Source of the DNA: Methylosinus sp. Sm6
GTDB lineage: Bacteria > Pseudomonadota > Alphaproteobacteria > Rhizobiales > Beijerinckiaceae
Reading direction: 5' to 3'
DNA: 64,000 nucleotides
Assembly (NCBI RefSeq): GCF_019802345.1
Contig: NZ_JAINDZ010000009.1
Coordinates: 62,001 to 126,000 of the forward strand
The notes under the pieces were generated by a model. That model had not been told where the DNA came from. It did no database searches and was given only the letters and a program-made list of their open reading frames with translations. Below are positions 57,676 to 64,000 of this stretch, piece by piece (position 1 is the stretch's first letter; every line of letters begins with the position of its first letter). A program made the position numbers and the translations under genes.

Positions 57676-58835
57676 CATCCCTCCGCTCGCGCCGGCTCGT
57701 CGGCGCCGAGGAAAAAGCGGCTCGCGCGATAGCGGCGCACCAGGAAGCGCAGGACCACGCCGACCGCCGCCGCCGCCGGCGCCGCGAGCAGCATGCCGGT
57801 GAAGCCGAACAGCGATCCGGCGGCGAGCAGCGCGAACATCAGCCAGACCGGATGCACGCCGATGGAGCCGCCGACGAGCCGCGGCGAGAGAACATTGCCG
57901 TCGAGAAACAGGCCGACGCCGACCAGCGCCACCGCCTCGGCCGGCAGGCGCCAGTCCGGCCAGCCTTGCACGGTCGCGACGACGATCGAAAGAACGAAGG
58001 CGGTGATCGATCCGACATAGGGCACGAAGCTCAATATCCCCGCCGAGACGCCGATCAGAAAGCCGAAATTGACCCCGAGCAGCGACAGGCCGATGCTGTA
58101 CCAGAGGCCGAGGAAGAGGCACACGAGCGCCTGACCGCGCACGAAGCCGGAGAGCGCTTTGTCGATGTCGCGGGCGACGGCGCGCGCCTCCTCGCGATGG
58201 CGCGGCGGCACCAGCGAATCCAAGGTCGCGACCATATCGTCCCAGTCGAGCAGGATGTAAAAGGCCACGACGGGCGTGATGACGACGAGCGACGCCACAT
58301 TGACGAGCGCCGCGCCGCGGGAGACGAGCGATTGCAGAAAGGAGGCCGCCATTCGCGCGGCCTCGGCGGTGATGTCGTTCACATATTTCTGCACGTCGGA
58401 GGGCGCGTCGGTGGTCGACAGGCCGAGCTTCTCATAGACGCTGCGGGCGAAATCGCCGGTGGCCTCGCGCGAAACGCGGGCGAGCAATCCCTGCAGGGTG
58501 GTCAGATAGCCCGGCAGGCTCACGACGAAATCGGAGAGCTGGCGGGTCAATATGGGCGCCGTGAAAAAGATGACCGCCGTCAGAATGACGAGGAAGATCG
58601 AGAGGATGCAGAGCGATGCGCCGAGCCGCGAGAGTCCGGCGCGCTGCAGCCGGTCGGCGACCGGATCGAGCAGATAGCCGAGGGCGAGGCCCGCGACAAA
58701 AGGCGCGAGAACCGCGCTCACGACATGAACGAACAGCATCAACAGAACGATCGCCGCCGCCCACAGCGCGATCTGCCGCTCGAGCGTCAGCCCTGCGGTT
58801 TTGCCGCGCGCGCCGCGCGCTCGACGCTCCGTCAT
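57675..58835 (-). CDS. AI-2E/PerM family permease
   Basis: 386-residue inner-membrane protein, about eight helices. Seen are IALWAAAIVLLMLFVHVVSAVLAPF, LCILSIFLVILTAVIFFTAPIL, a soluble region (about 95-170), LVVITPVVAFYILLDWDD, ALVCLFLGLWYSIGLSLLGVNF and the C-terminal HPVWLMFALLAAGSLFGFTGMLLAAP, the PerM signature. The substrate is unknown; the AI-2 label is historical. It starts one base after the preceding gene ends and overlaps hdaA. Confidence 0.92.
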   Translation of the reverse strand: MTERRARGARGKTAGLTLERQIALWAAAIVLLMLFVHVVSAVLAPFVAGLALGYLLDPVADRLQRAGLSRLGASLCILSIFLVILTAVIFFTAPILTRQLSDFVVSLPGYLTTLQGLLARVSREATGDFARSVYEKLGLSTTDAPSDVQKYVNDITAEAARMAASFLQSLVSRGAALVNVASLVVITPVVAFYILLDWDDMVATLDSLVPPRHREEARAVARDIDKALSGFVRGQALVCLFLGLWYSIGLSLLGVNFGFLIGVSAGILSFVPYVGSITAFVLSIVVATVQGWPDWRLPAEAVALVGVGLFLDGNVLSPRLVGGSIGVHPVWLMFALLAAGSLFGFTGMLLAAPAAAAVGVVLRFLVRRYRASRFFLGADEPARAEG

Positions 58836-58836
58836 C

Positions 58837-59385
58837 TCACGGTCCCATGTTCTTGACCCATCTCCACAGATAGACGGTGGCGGAAAGCGCGGTCAATGCC
58901 GCGACCGCGGCCGCGAGCGCAGCGACGGCGCCGTCGAGGGGAAGCGCGAAAGCCCTCCCCGCCAGCACGAGCGCGGCGAGAGCGAGCTGCGCCGCCGTGT
59001 TCGCCTTGGACACGGGCAGAGGAGCAAGATCGATGCGCCGCTGCAACAGCCAGGACACCGCCACGGCGCCGATGATCAGCACGTCGCGCGAGATCACCAG
59101 CAGGGCGATCCAGGCCGGAAGCGCGCCGACCAGCGCGAGCGTCGCGTAAATGGAGACGATGAGCGCCTTGTCGGCGAGCGGATCCAGCACCGCGCCGAGC
59201 TCGGTGCGCAGGTCGAAGCGCTTGGCCAGCCAGCCGTCGAGCGCGTCGGAAGCGCCGGCGAGGGCGAAGACGGCGAAGGCGGCAGGCCAATTTTCGGTGA
59301 CGATCATGTCGATCGCCGCCGGGGTGAGCACAAAGCGGCCGATGGTGATGAAATTGGGCAGCCAGCGGAAATAGAGGGAGCGCAT
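58837..59385 (-). CDS. CDP-alcohol phosphatidyltransferase family protein
   Basis: 182 residues, several membrane helices. The active-site motif D-x2-DG-x2-A-x9-G-x3-D-x3-D is seen in SDALDGWLAKRFDLRTELGAVLDPLADK, with Lys in the position of the usual Arg after Ala. MRSLYFRWLPNFITIGRFVLTP is the typical start. It may make phosphatidylglycerophosphate or cardiolipin-type lipids; I cannot tell which. It is the first gene of the run that ends with ppx. Confidence 0.9.
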   Translation of the reverse strand: MRSLYFRWLPNFITIGRFVLTPAAIDMIVTENWPAAFAVFALAGASDALDGWLAKRFDLRTELGAVLDPLADKALIVSIYATLALVGALPAWIALLVISRDVLIIGAVAVSWLLQRRIDLAPLPVSKANTAAQLALAALVLAGRAFALPLDGAVAALAAAVAALTALSATVYLWRWVKNMGP

Positions 59386-59424
59386 GTCCCCATATTTGGG
59401 ATGCGCGCCGGCAAAGTCATGAGG

Positions 59425-59452
59425 GGCGGCCCTCAGGGGCCGCCGCCTTTTT
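59425..59452 (+). terminator. Hairpin with a T-run on the plus strand
   Basis: GGCGGCCC (59425-59432) pairs with GGGCCGCC (59437-59444) around TCAG, followed by GCC and TTTTT. Both flanking genes are on the minus strand, so the T-run is on the strand opposite to them. It may stop antisense transcription, or act weakly as a bidirectional stem. Confidence 0.45.
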
Positions 59453-59489
59453 CCCGGAGGGCTCCCGGTCAGCGGGCGCGCCTCGGACC

Positions 59490-59507
59490 GCGAGCCTTCA
59501 GGCTCGC
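59490..59507. repeat. Short palindrome GCGAGCC-TTCA-GGCTCGC
   Basis: Perfect copy of the dispersed palindrome, 18 bases before the end of the TetR-type gene. Confidence 0.8.
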
Positions 59508-59525
59508 CTTCCAGAGGCGGCGCGT

Positions 59526-60332
59526 TCAGGCCGTCGCGTCGTCCTGATGATGGCGGCGCGTCTCGGCGTGGTGGTGGCGGCGCCGAGCCTCCTCATGATC
59601 CTCCTCGAAATCCTCGTCGCGGTCCCGCGCATGATGGCGCGCATGGCGCCGGCGGCCGGTCACGCCGCGGAACACGGCGCGGGCCAGGGTGCGCAGAGGC
59701 GAGGTGAGGCGCGTCACATCCTCGATCCGCTCGATGACCGCCTCGCTGCGCGACAGCTCGCGGTCGAGCGCCGCCTTGGTGCGGCAGAGCTCGACGTCAT
59801 TGTCCTCGAACCAGACGCCGAGCACGCGCCACCAGGCGATGGCGAGGCCTTGCAGCTTCAAGGCGCCGAGCGCGCCTTCGCTGTCGATGTCCGCCGCCTC
59901 GAGCATGAAGCGCATCGAATTGACCGTCTCGCGATTGAGCGCCGCCGCCGCCAGCGGATCGGTCGTCGCCCATTGCGAGATCGCCTCGAGCGCGTTGCGA
60001 TAGGGCTCCAGCGCCTCGAGTCGCCGCAGCAGCACGTCATAGAGCCGCTCCTTGGCCGGCTCCGAAGCGTAGCGGCCGGAGAAATCGTCCAGCACCTGTC
60101 GGTCGATCTTGCGTGAAAACGCCGACAGCGCCGCTCCTTTCGACGGGAAGCAATCACGGAAATCGGCGAGCGAGACGCCCGCCTCGTGAGCGATGTCGGC
60201 GATCGCTATGTCCTCGAAGGCCCGCCGCCCGGCGAGCCGCATCAGCGCTTCGACGATCTTGTCGCGCGTCGAGACATTGGGCGCCGCCTTGTTCTCGACG
60301 CCCGTGTCGCTGGTCTTGTCGTTCGTCGTCAT
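59526..60332 (-). CDS. TetR-family regulator with His-rich tail
   Basis: 268 residues from ATG 60332, preceded by GGAGG. The N-terminal helix-turn-helix is STRDKIVEALMRLAGRRAFEDIAIADIAHEAGVSLADFRDCFPSKGAAL. The ligand-binding part has an odd region, LALKLQGLAIAWWRVLGVWFEDNDVELCRTKAALDRELSRSE, that also resembles the end of COQ9 proteins. The last 45 residues are rich in His, Arg and acidic residues (RRRHARHHARDRDEDFEEDHEEARRRHHHAE). The target is unknown. Confidence 0.75.
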   Translation of the reverse strand: MTTNDKTSDTGVENKAAPNVSTRDKIVEALMRLAGRRAFEDIAIADIAHEAGVSLADFRDCFPSKGAALSAFSRKIDRQVLDDFSGRYASEPAKERLYDVLLRRLEALEPYRNALEAISQWATTDPLAAAALNRETVNSMRFMLEAADIDSEGALGALKLQGLAIAWWRVLGVWFEDNDVELCRTKAALDRELSRSEAVIERIEDVTRLTSPLRTLARAVFRGVTGRRRHARHHARDRDEDFEEDHEEARRRHHHAETRRHHQDDATA

Positions 60333-60442
60333 CGCCGCCTCCTGAGCTTCGCTCGCGACCACATGCAGCGTGGTTAATCTAGAGCGTTTTCTCCAAACCG
60401 GAAGCGCGCCGGCGCGGATCGCGGCAAAAATTGTGCGCCGCG

Positions 60443-61267
60443 TCAGCCCGACAGCTCCTCCGCCCGCCGCCGCGCCGCCGCCACCGCGCGCGACACGATC
60501 GGCGCGAGGCCGTCCGCCGCCATCAGCGTCGCCAGGGCCGCCGCCGTGGCGCCGCCGGGGGAGGTGACGTTCTCGCGCAATGTGGCGGGCGAGGCGTCGG
60601 CGCTGCGGCGCAGCAGTTCTCCGGCGCCGGCGACGGTCGCGCGCGCGAGCCGCGCCGCGACGTCGTCGGGCAGGCCGGCTTCGACCCCGGCGCGCGTGAG
60701 GCATTCGACGAAATAGAACACATAGGCCGGACCGCAGCCGGAAACGGCGGTGACCGCGTCGAGCAGCGCCTCGCTCTCGACCCACTCCACCTCGCCGGCC
60801 GCGGCGAGCAGCGCCGCCGCGAGCGCGCGCCGGCCCGCATCGACAAAGGGGCCGACGAAGGCGCCGGAAACGCCGCGGCCGATCGCCGCCGGCGTGTTGG
60901 GCATGGCGCGCACGATCATTTTCGCGTTCGGCAGGCGGGCGGCGAGATCGGCGACCCGCTTGCCGGCGAGAATGGAGAGCACGAGCGTGTCGGGTCCGGC
61001 GTCGGCCGCTATGGCCGGCGCGACCGCGTCGAGCATCTGCGGCTTGATCGCGAGAACCAGCGCCTCGGCAGGCGCGCGCATCGGCGGATTGAGCCGAAAG
61101 CCGCGCGCGGCCGCGAGCGCCGCGATCTCCTGCGAGGCCTGCGGCTCGATGATGGCGACGCCCTCGCCCGAGAGACCTTGCGCCGCCCAGCCATGGAGCA
61201 GCGCCGCCCCCATTTTTCCGGCTCCGACCAGAGTCACCGAGCCGGGCAGACCGACCATATCGCTCAC
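60443..61267 (-). CDS. proC: Pyrroline-5-carboxylate reductase
   Basis: Reduces P5C to proline with NAD(P)H, the last step of proline synthesis. 274 residues. The Rossmann site is LVGAGKMGAALLHGW. Further conserved parts are VRAMPNTPAAIGRGVSGAF, AVSGCGPAYVFYFVE and NVTSPGGATAAALATL. GTG 61267 overlaps the ybjN stop (GTGA) and has GGGAGAGG upstream; ATG 61258 is the alternative. It follows ybjN, an arrangement common in Rhizobiales. Confidence 0.95.
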   Translation of the reverse strand: MSDMVGLPGSVTLVGAGKMGAALLHGWAAQGLSGEGVAIIEPQASQEIAALAAARGFRLNPPMRAPAEALVLAIKPQMLDAVAPAIAADAGPDTLVLSILAGKRVADLAARLPNAKMIVRAMPNTPAAIGRGVSGAFVGPFVDAGRRALAAALLAAAGEVEWVESEALLDAVTAVSGCGPAYVFYFVECLTRAGVEAGLPDDVAARLARATVAGAGELLRRSADASPATLRENVTSPGGATAAALATLMAADGLAPIVSRAVAAARRRAEELSG

Positions 61268-61767
61268 GCCTCTCCCTTGGTCTCGAAGGTCGCCGTGTCC
61301 ATCGCCTCCTTGGCGCTCTTGCCGGCCCAGAGCACGAATTGGAAGGCCTGATAATAGCGCTCGCAGGTCTCGAGCGCACGATCGAGCAGCGCCGCGCATT
61401 GCAGGCCCGAGGGCTGCGCGCCGCCGGCGAGCAGCAGGCTCTGGCGATGCATCACGACGCCCTCGGTCGGCCACATGTCGAAATGGCCGACCCAGAGCTG
61501 CTCATTGACGCTGCGGATCAGCGACTGCGCCTCGGCGCGGCGGCGCTCCGGCACGCGCAGGTCGAAGGCGCAGCTGACATGCAGAGTTTCGAGCTCGCCG
61601 AGCCAGGTGAAGGCCACATGATAATCGGTCCACCCGCCCGCGACCGAGATCGAGATCTCGTCTTCGTCGTCGCGATCGAACGACCAGTCGTTGCTGGCCG
61701 CCAATTGCTCCACGATGTCGACGGGATGCCGGGGGCGGTCGAAGTCTTTATCCGGTGCGATCAACAT
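61264..61767 (-). CDS. YbjN-domain protein
   Basis: 167 residues. The YbjN core has VDIVEQLAASNDWSFDRDDEDEISISVAGGWTDYHVAFTWLGELETLHVSCAFDLRV and the C-terminal CERYYQAFQFVLWAGKSAKEAMDTA. The family is related to type III chaperone folds and its role is unclear. Its stop overlaps proC. Confidence 0.88.
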   Translation of the reverse strand: MLIAPDKDFDRPRHPVDIVEQLAASNDWSFDRDDEDEISISVAGGWTDYHVAFTWLGELETLHVSCAFDLRVPERRRAEAQSLIRSVNEQLWVGHFDMWPTEGVVMHRQSLLLAGGAQPSGLQCAALLDRALETCERYYQAFQFVLWAGKSAKEAMDTATFETKGEA

Positions 61768-62117
61768 GATGAGCGAAACCTATGTGAGGGTCGTCCTGAC
61801 GCGGCACGGACGCTTTATGGACGGCGACGCTGGACGCATGCAGGCGAGCCGAGGCTCGCGCTGGTCTCGACACAGGCGGGCGAAACGAATCGCCCGGCCT
61901 GGTCACTATACTCCACGCACTTGATTCGCCGCCGATTTTCAGCACCGACCGAAGCATGCCACGGACCGCGGCGTGATTTCCCGCACAGTGCTGGATTCGG
62001 CCGCGCCGGTCTACAGGCGCGGCCTCCCCTTCCACAAGCTGAAGCTTTTCGCCCTGCAAAAATCACGGGACAAGTCTCGCCCGCGCGGCTTGCGTGAAGC
62101 TGCGCCGCGCGGTGAGC
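61768..62117. other. Intergenic region with palindrome copy
   Basis: 350 bases. A dyad GCGAGCC-GA-GGCTCGC with a two-base loop is at 61844-61859, another member of the dispersed palindrome family. Frames here are shadows with no homology. No terminator T-run was seen. Confidence 0.5.
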
Positions 62118-62681
62118 TCAGGGCGTCATCACCACAGTCGTGCCGACGCCGACGCGCTCATAGAGATCGACGACGTCCTCGTTGAGCATCCGGATGCAGC
62201 CATAGGACGCGGCCGTGCCGACGGACGCGCGCATCTTGTTGGTGGTGCCGTGGATGGCCACCTGGTTGCGGTCGAGCGTCAGCGCCCGCACGCCCATCGG
62301 ATTATGCGGCGAGCCGCCACGGATGAAATTGGGCAGCTCGGGATGGTCCTGCTTGACGACCGTCGGCGGAACCCAGTCGGGGTTGACGAACTTGCCGTCG
62401 ATGTGAGCGTAGCCGGACCACTCCTTGCCGGCCTTGGGCACGGCGACCGGATACCGAATCGCCGTGCCGTCGCCCATGACGAGGAACAGGCTGCGCTGGC
62501 GCGCGCTGATGACGACCGTGCCCGGCTCCACGGCGGAATTGTAGGCGACGACATTGCGCGCCGCGCCCGTCCCGGGCAGCGCGACGAGGCCGGCGGCCAG
62601 CGCGGCCCCGGCGACGGAAGCGCGCGCCGCTGTCGCTGCACACGCGAGACACGAAAAACGCTGAACGAACGAGGTCAACAT
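62118..62681 (-). CDS. L,D-transpeptidase (YkuD domain), second copy
   Basis: 187 residues. A signal peptide (ASVAGAALAAGLVALPGTGAA) precedes the YkuD domain: VVISARQRSLFLVMGDGTAIRYPVAV, the region RGGSPHNPMGVRALTL, catalytic HGTTNKM and SYGCIRMLNEDVVDLYERV with the nucleophile cysteine. It forms peptidoglycan cross-links or anchors proteins. It differs enough from the copy at 40343 that both are probably old. ATG 62681 is preceded by GGAGCC. Confidence 0.93.
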   Translation of the reverse strand: MLTSFVQRFSCLACAATAARASVAGAALAAGLVALPGTGAARNVVAYNSAVEPGTVVISARQRSLFLVMGDGTAIRYPVAVPKAGKEWSGYAHIDGKFVNPDWVPPTVVKQDHPELPNFIRGGSPHNPMGVRALTLDRNQVAIHGTTNKMRASVGTAASYGCIRMLNEDVVDLYERVGVGTTVVMTP

Positions 62682-62885
62682 GGCTCCATACCTTCTCCAG
62701 GGTCGGCGCTGAGTGCGACATGTAGCGGCAGTGTTGCCACGGCCACCCTTACGTAGGCGTGATCCTACAGTTGCGGTTATGGTTTAACACTAAGATTTGC
62801 TTAACCGAGTGCGGCAAATCACAAGCTGTCGGGCCCACCGCCCCGCCCCCTTGCGCGGGAGCGCCCGCTCGAGGCATGACGGGCC

Positions 62886-63746
62886 ATGGAGACACCGCAG
62901 ATTTTCGATCGCCGGCTGCTGCGCCGGCGCCTCGCCCGTGCGCTGGTCGGAGCCGCGCCGGAGTTTCTGATGCTGCGCGCGGCCGATGATCTCGCCGACC
63001 GGCTCGCCGGGATCCGGCGCGACTTTCCGCGCTCGCTGGACCTCGGCTCGCCCCTGCCGGATTTCGCCCATGCGGTCGCGGCGAGCGGACGGGCCGCTCC
63101 GCTGCGCGCCGGGCCGCTGGCGGCGCCCGGCGTCGACGTCGTCGCCGAGGAGGAGGCTCTGCCCTTCGCTCCCTCGTCTTTCGATCTCGTCGTCTCCGGC
63201 CTCGCCCTGCAATGGGTCAATGATCTGCCCGGCGCGCTCGCCCAGGTGCGCCGCATGCTCGCGCCCGACGGCCTGTTCCTGGCCTGTTTTCCGGGCGGGG
63301 CGAGCCTCGTCGAGCTGCGCGCGGCGCTCCTGCAGGCGGAGGAGGAGATTTGCGGCGGAGCGAGCCCGCGCGTCTCGCCCTTCGTCGATCTGCGCGATCT
63401 CGGCGGACTGCTGCAGCGCGCCGGATTCGCGCTGCCGGTCACCGATGTCGACGGCTTCACGCTGCGCTATGATTCAATGTTCGCGCTCTGCGCCGAGCTG
63501 CGCGCCATGGGCGCCGCCAACGCGCTTTTCGAGCGCTCGCGCAAGCCGCTGCGCCGCGCCGTGCTGCTGCGCGCGGCCGAGATTTATGCGGAACGCTTCA
63601 GCGACGCCGACGGGCGCGTGCGCGCGACGATCGAGCTCGTCTGGCTCTCCGGCTGGGCGCCGCACGAGAGCCAGCAGAAGCCGCTCGCGCCCGGCACGGC
63701 CAAGATGCGGCTCGCCGATGCGTTGAAGCCAAGCGGCGAGGTCTAG
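62886..63746 (+). CDS. SAM-dependent methyltransferase, NDUFAF5/BioC-like
   Basis: 286 residues. The start ETPQIFDRRLLRRRLARAL and PEFLMLRAADDLADRL are typical of NDUFAF5-type proteins; the Rossmann core has SLDLGSPLPDF (motif I), EEEALPFAPSSFDLVVSGLALQWVNDLPGALAQVRRMLAPDGLFL (motifs II-III), and the C-terminal GWAPHESQQKPLAPGTAKMRLADAL. In mitochondria the homologue acts on complex I assembly. It could be annotated as BioC, but the NDUFAF5 C-terminus fits better. No biotin or complex I gene adjoins it. Confidence 0.85.
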   Translation: METPQIFDRRLLRRRLARALVGAAPEFLMLRAADDLADRLAGIRRDFPRSLDLGSPLPDFAHAVAASGRAAPLRAGPLAAPGVDVVAEEEALPFAPSSFDLVVSGLALQWVNDLPGALAQVRRMLAPDGLFLACFPGGASLVELRAALLQAEEEICGGASPRVSPFVDLRDLGGLLQRAGFALPVTDVDGFTLRYDSMFALCAELRAMGAANALFERSRKPLRRAVLLRAAEIYAERFSDADGRVRATIELVWLSGWAPHESQQKPLAPGTAKMRLADALKPSGEV

Positions 63747-63751
63747 ACTAG

Positions 63752-63867
63752 CGGCGTGATTCAGCTGATTTGACAGGGGGGAAAGGGCGAGCCTGAAGGC
63801 TCACGGTCCAAGCGCGGCCCCTGGACTGCGAGCCTCCATGCTCACTCTCGAAGCCCATCAAATTCGA
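63752..63867. repeat. Composite copy of the dispersed palindrome family
   Basis: TAGCGGCGTGATTC and GATTTGACAGG match the segment after rnd at 52142-52170. They are followed by GCGAGCC-TGAA-GGCTCaC at 63787-63803 (one-base imperfect), then by CTCTCGAAGCCCATCAAATTCGA as at 36543. So it combines the flanks of two other copies. Confidence 0.7.
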
Positions 63868-63893
63868 CGAAGCAGACCACCAGATGCTCGAGA

Positions 63894-64000
63894 CTACAAG
63901 GTCTCGAGCACGAGCGTGAAGCGTCGGCTCGGCGTCGGCGCCTCACGGAGGAAGATGATCCGAGCCGTTCCTTCGCCCACCGCCTCGATGCGAAACAAGC
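63894..64000 (-). CDS. 3' end of a minus-strand gene
   Basis: The minus strand reads LFRIEAVGEGTARIIF then LREAPTPSRRFTLVLETL and a stop at 63894-63896, and runs off the window. The pattern looks like a beta-strand-rich C-terminal end (GTARI..., RFTLVLE). It weakly recalls the end of chagasin-type (I42) protease inhibitors, but 35 residues are too few to say. Confidence 0.35.
   Translation of the reverse strand, partial: LFRIEAVGEGTARIIFLREAPTPSRRFTLVLETL

Noticed and set aside
62886..63746. Methyltransferase as BioC of the biotin pathway
   Set aside because: The biotin genes are 27 kb away, and the N- and C-terminal segments look more like NDUFAF5-type proteins than BioC.

Overview
The window looks like a chromosomal segment of a high-GC alphaproteobacterium, most likely of the Hyphomicrobiales (Rhizobiales). 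The evidence is the gene types: a DnaA-inactivating HdaA beside polyphosphate kinase, the hopanoid transporter HpnN, an SdhAF4 (DUF1674) protein, BluB, a fused indolepyruvate ferredoxin oxidoreductase, and typical alphaproteobacterial intergenic repeats. A methanotroph-like relative (Methylosinus/Methylocystis) is a guess, since no diagnostic gene such as pmo or mxa is present. Almost every gene is ordinary core metabolism or envelope biology. I saw no rRNA, tRNA, CRISPR array, prophage, intact insertion sequence or recognisable defence locus.

Layout. Region 0-9.7 kb: proB; a decayed block in which the 5' part of a secreted Ig-like/RCC1-repeat gene is joined to the 3' half of an aquaporin gene; prfA; a small secreted protein; a UPF0158 remnant; then purH, a heparinase II/III-like gene and rsmB on the minus strand, with sdhAF4 diverging. 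Region 9.7-22.1 kb: hpnN with a coupled DUF2147 gene, then a tightly overlapping four-gene RND efflux operon (outer membrane factor, membrane fusion protein, two permeases). Region 22-32 kb: a small hypothetical gene, bluB, a second DUF2147 gene, an AT-rich island with one membrane-protein ORF, the indolepyruvate oxidoreductase, a coupled DUF1007/NicO metal-transport pair and a fadD-type ligase.

Region 32-41 kb: biotin genes bioF-bioD-bioA (minus strand) interrupted and flanked by intergenic repeat elements; a Rieske ferredoxin; a secreted RNase T2; a hypothetical gene; a secreted-protein gene broken by one TGA; an SGNH/DUF459 protein and an L,D-transpeptidase. Region 41-50.7 kb: gltD with a coupled mini membrane protein, ilvE, a MarR/response regulator/histidine kinase operon, several small hypothetical proteins, an alpha/beta hydrolase, a TPR protein and a PepSY membrane protein. 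Region 51-64 kb: rnd; a small secreted protein whose 3' end lies in an exact 215-bp tandem duplication shared with the 3' end of ppx; the minus-strand operon CDP-alcohol phosphatidyltransferase, AI-2E-type permease, hdaA, ppk, ppx; a TetR-type regulator; ybjN-proC; a second L,D-transpeptidase; an NDUFAF5/BioC-like methyltransferase; and the 3' end of a further minus-strand gene.

Gene starts are often coupled through ATGA, GTGA or TGATG overlaps. Several starts were moved to GTG, TTG or (once) CTG codons because of ribosome-binding sites or missing N-terminal homology. The most notable sequence-level observations are structural: the mosaic relic, the tandem duplication, the single nonsense codon at a signal-peptide junction, the AT-rich island, a dispersed short palindrome family, and a pair of operator-like dyads. 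I did not find a convincing new multi-gene system.
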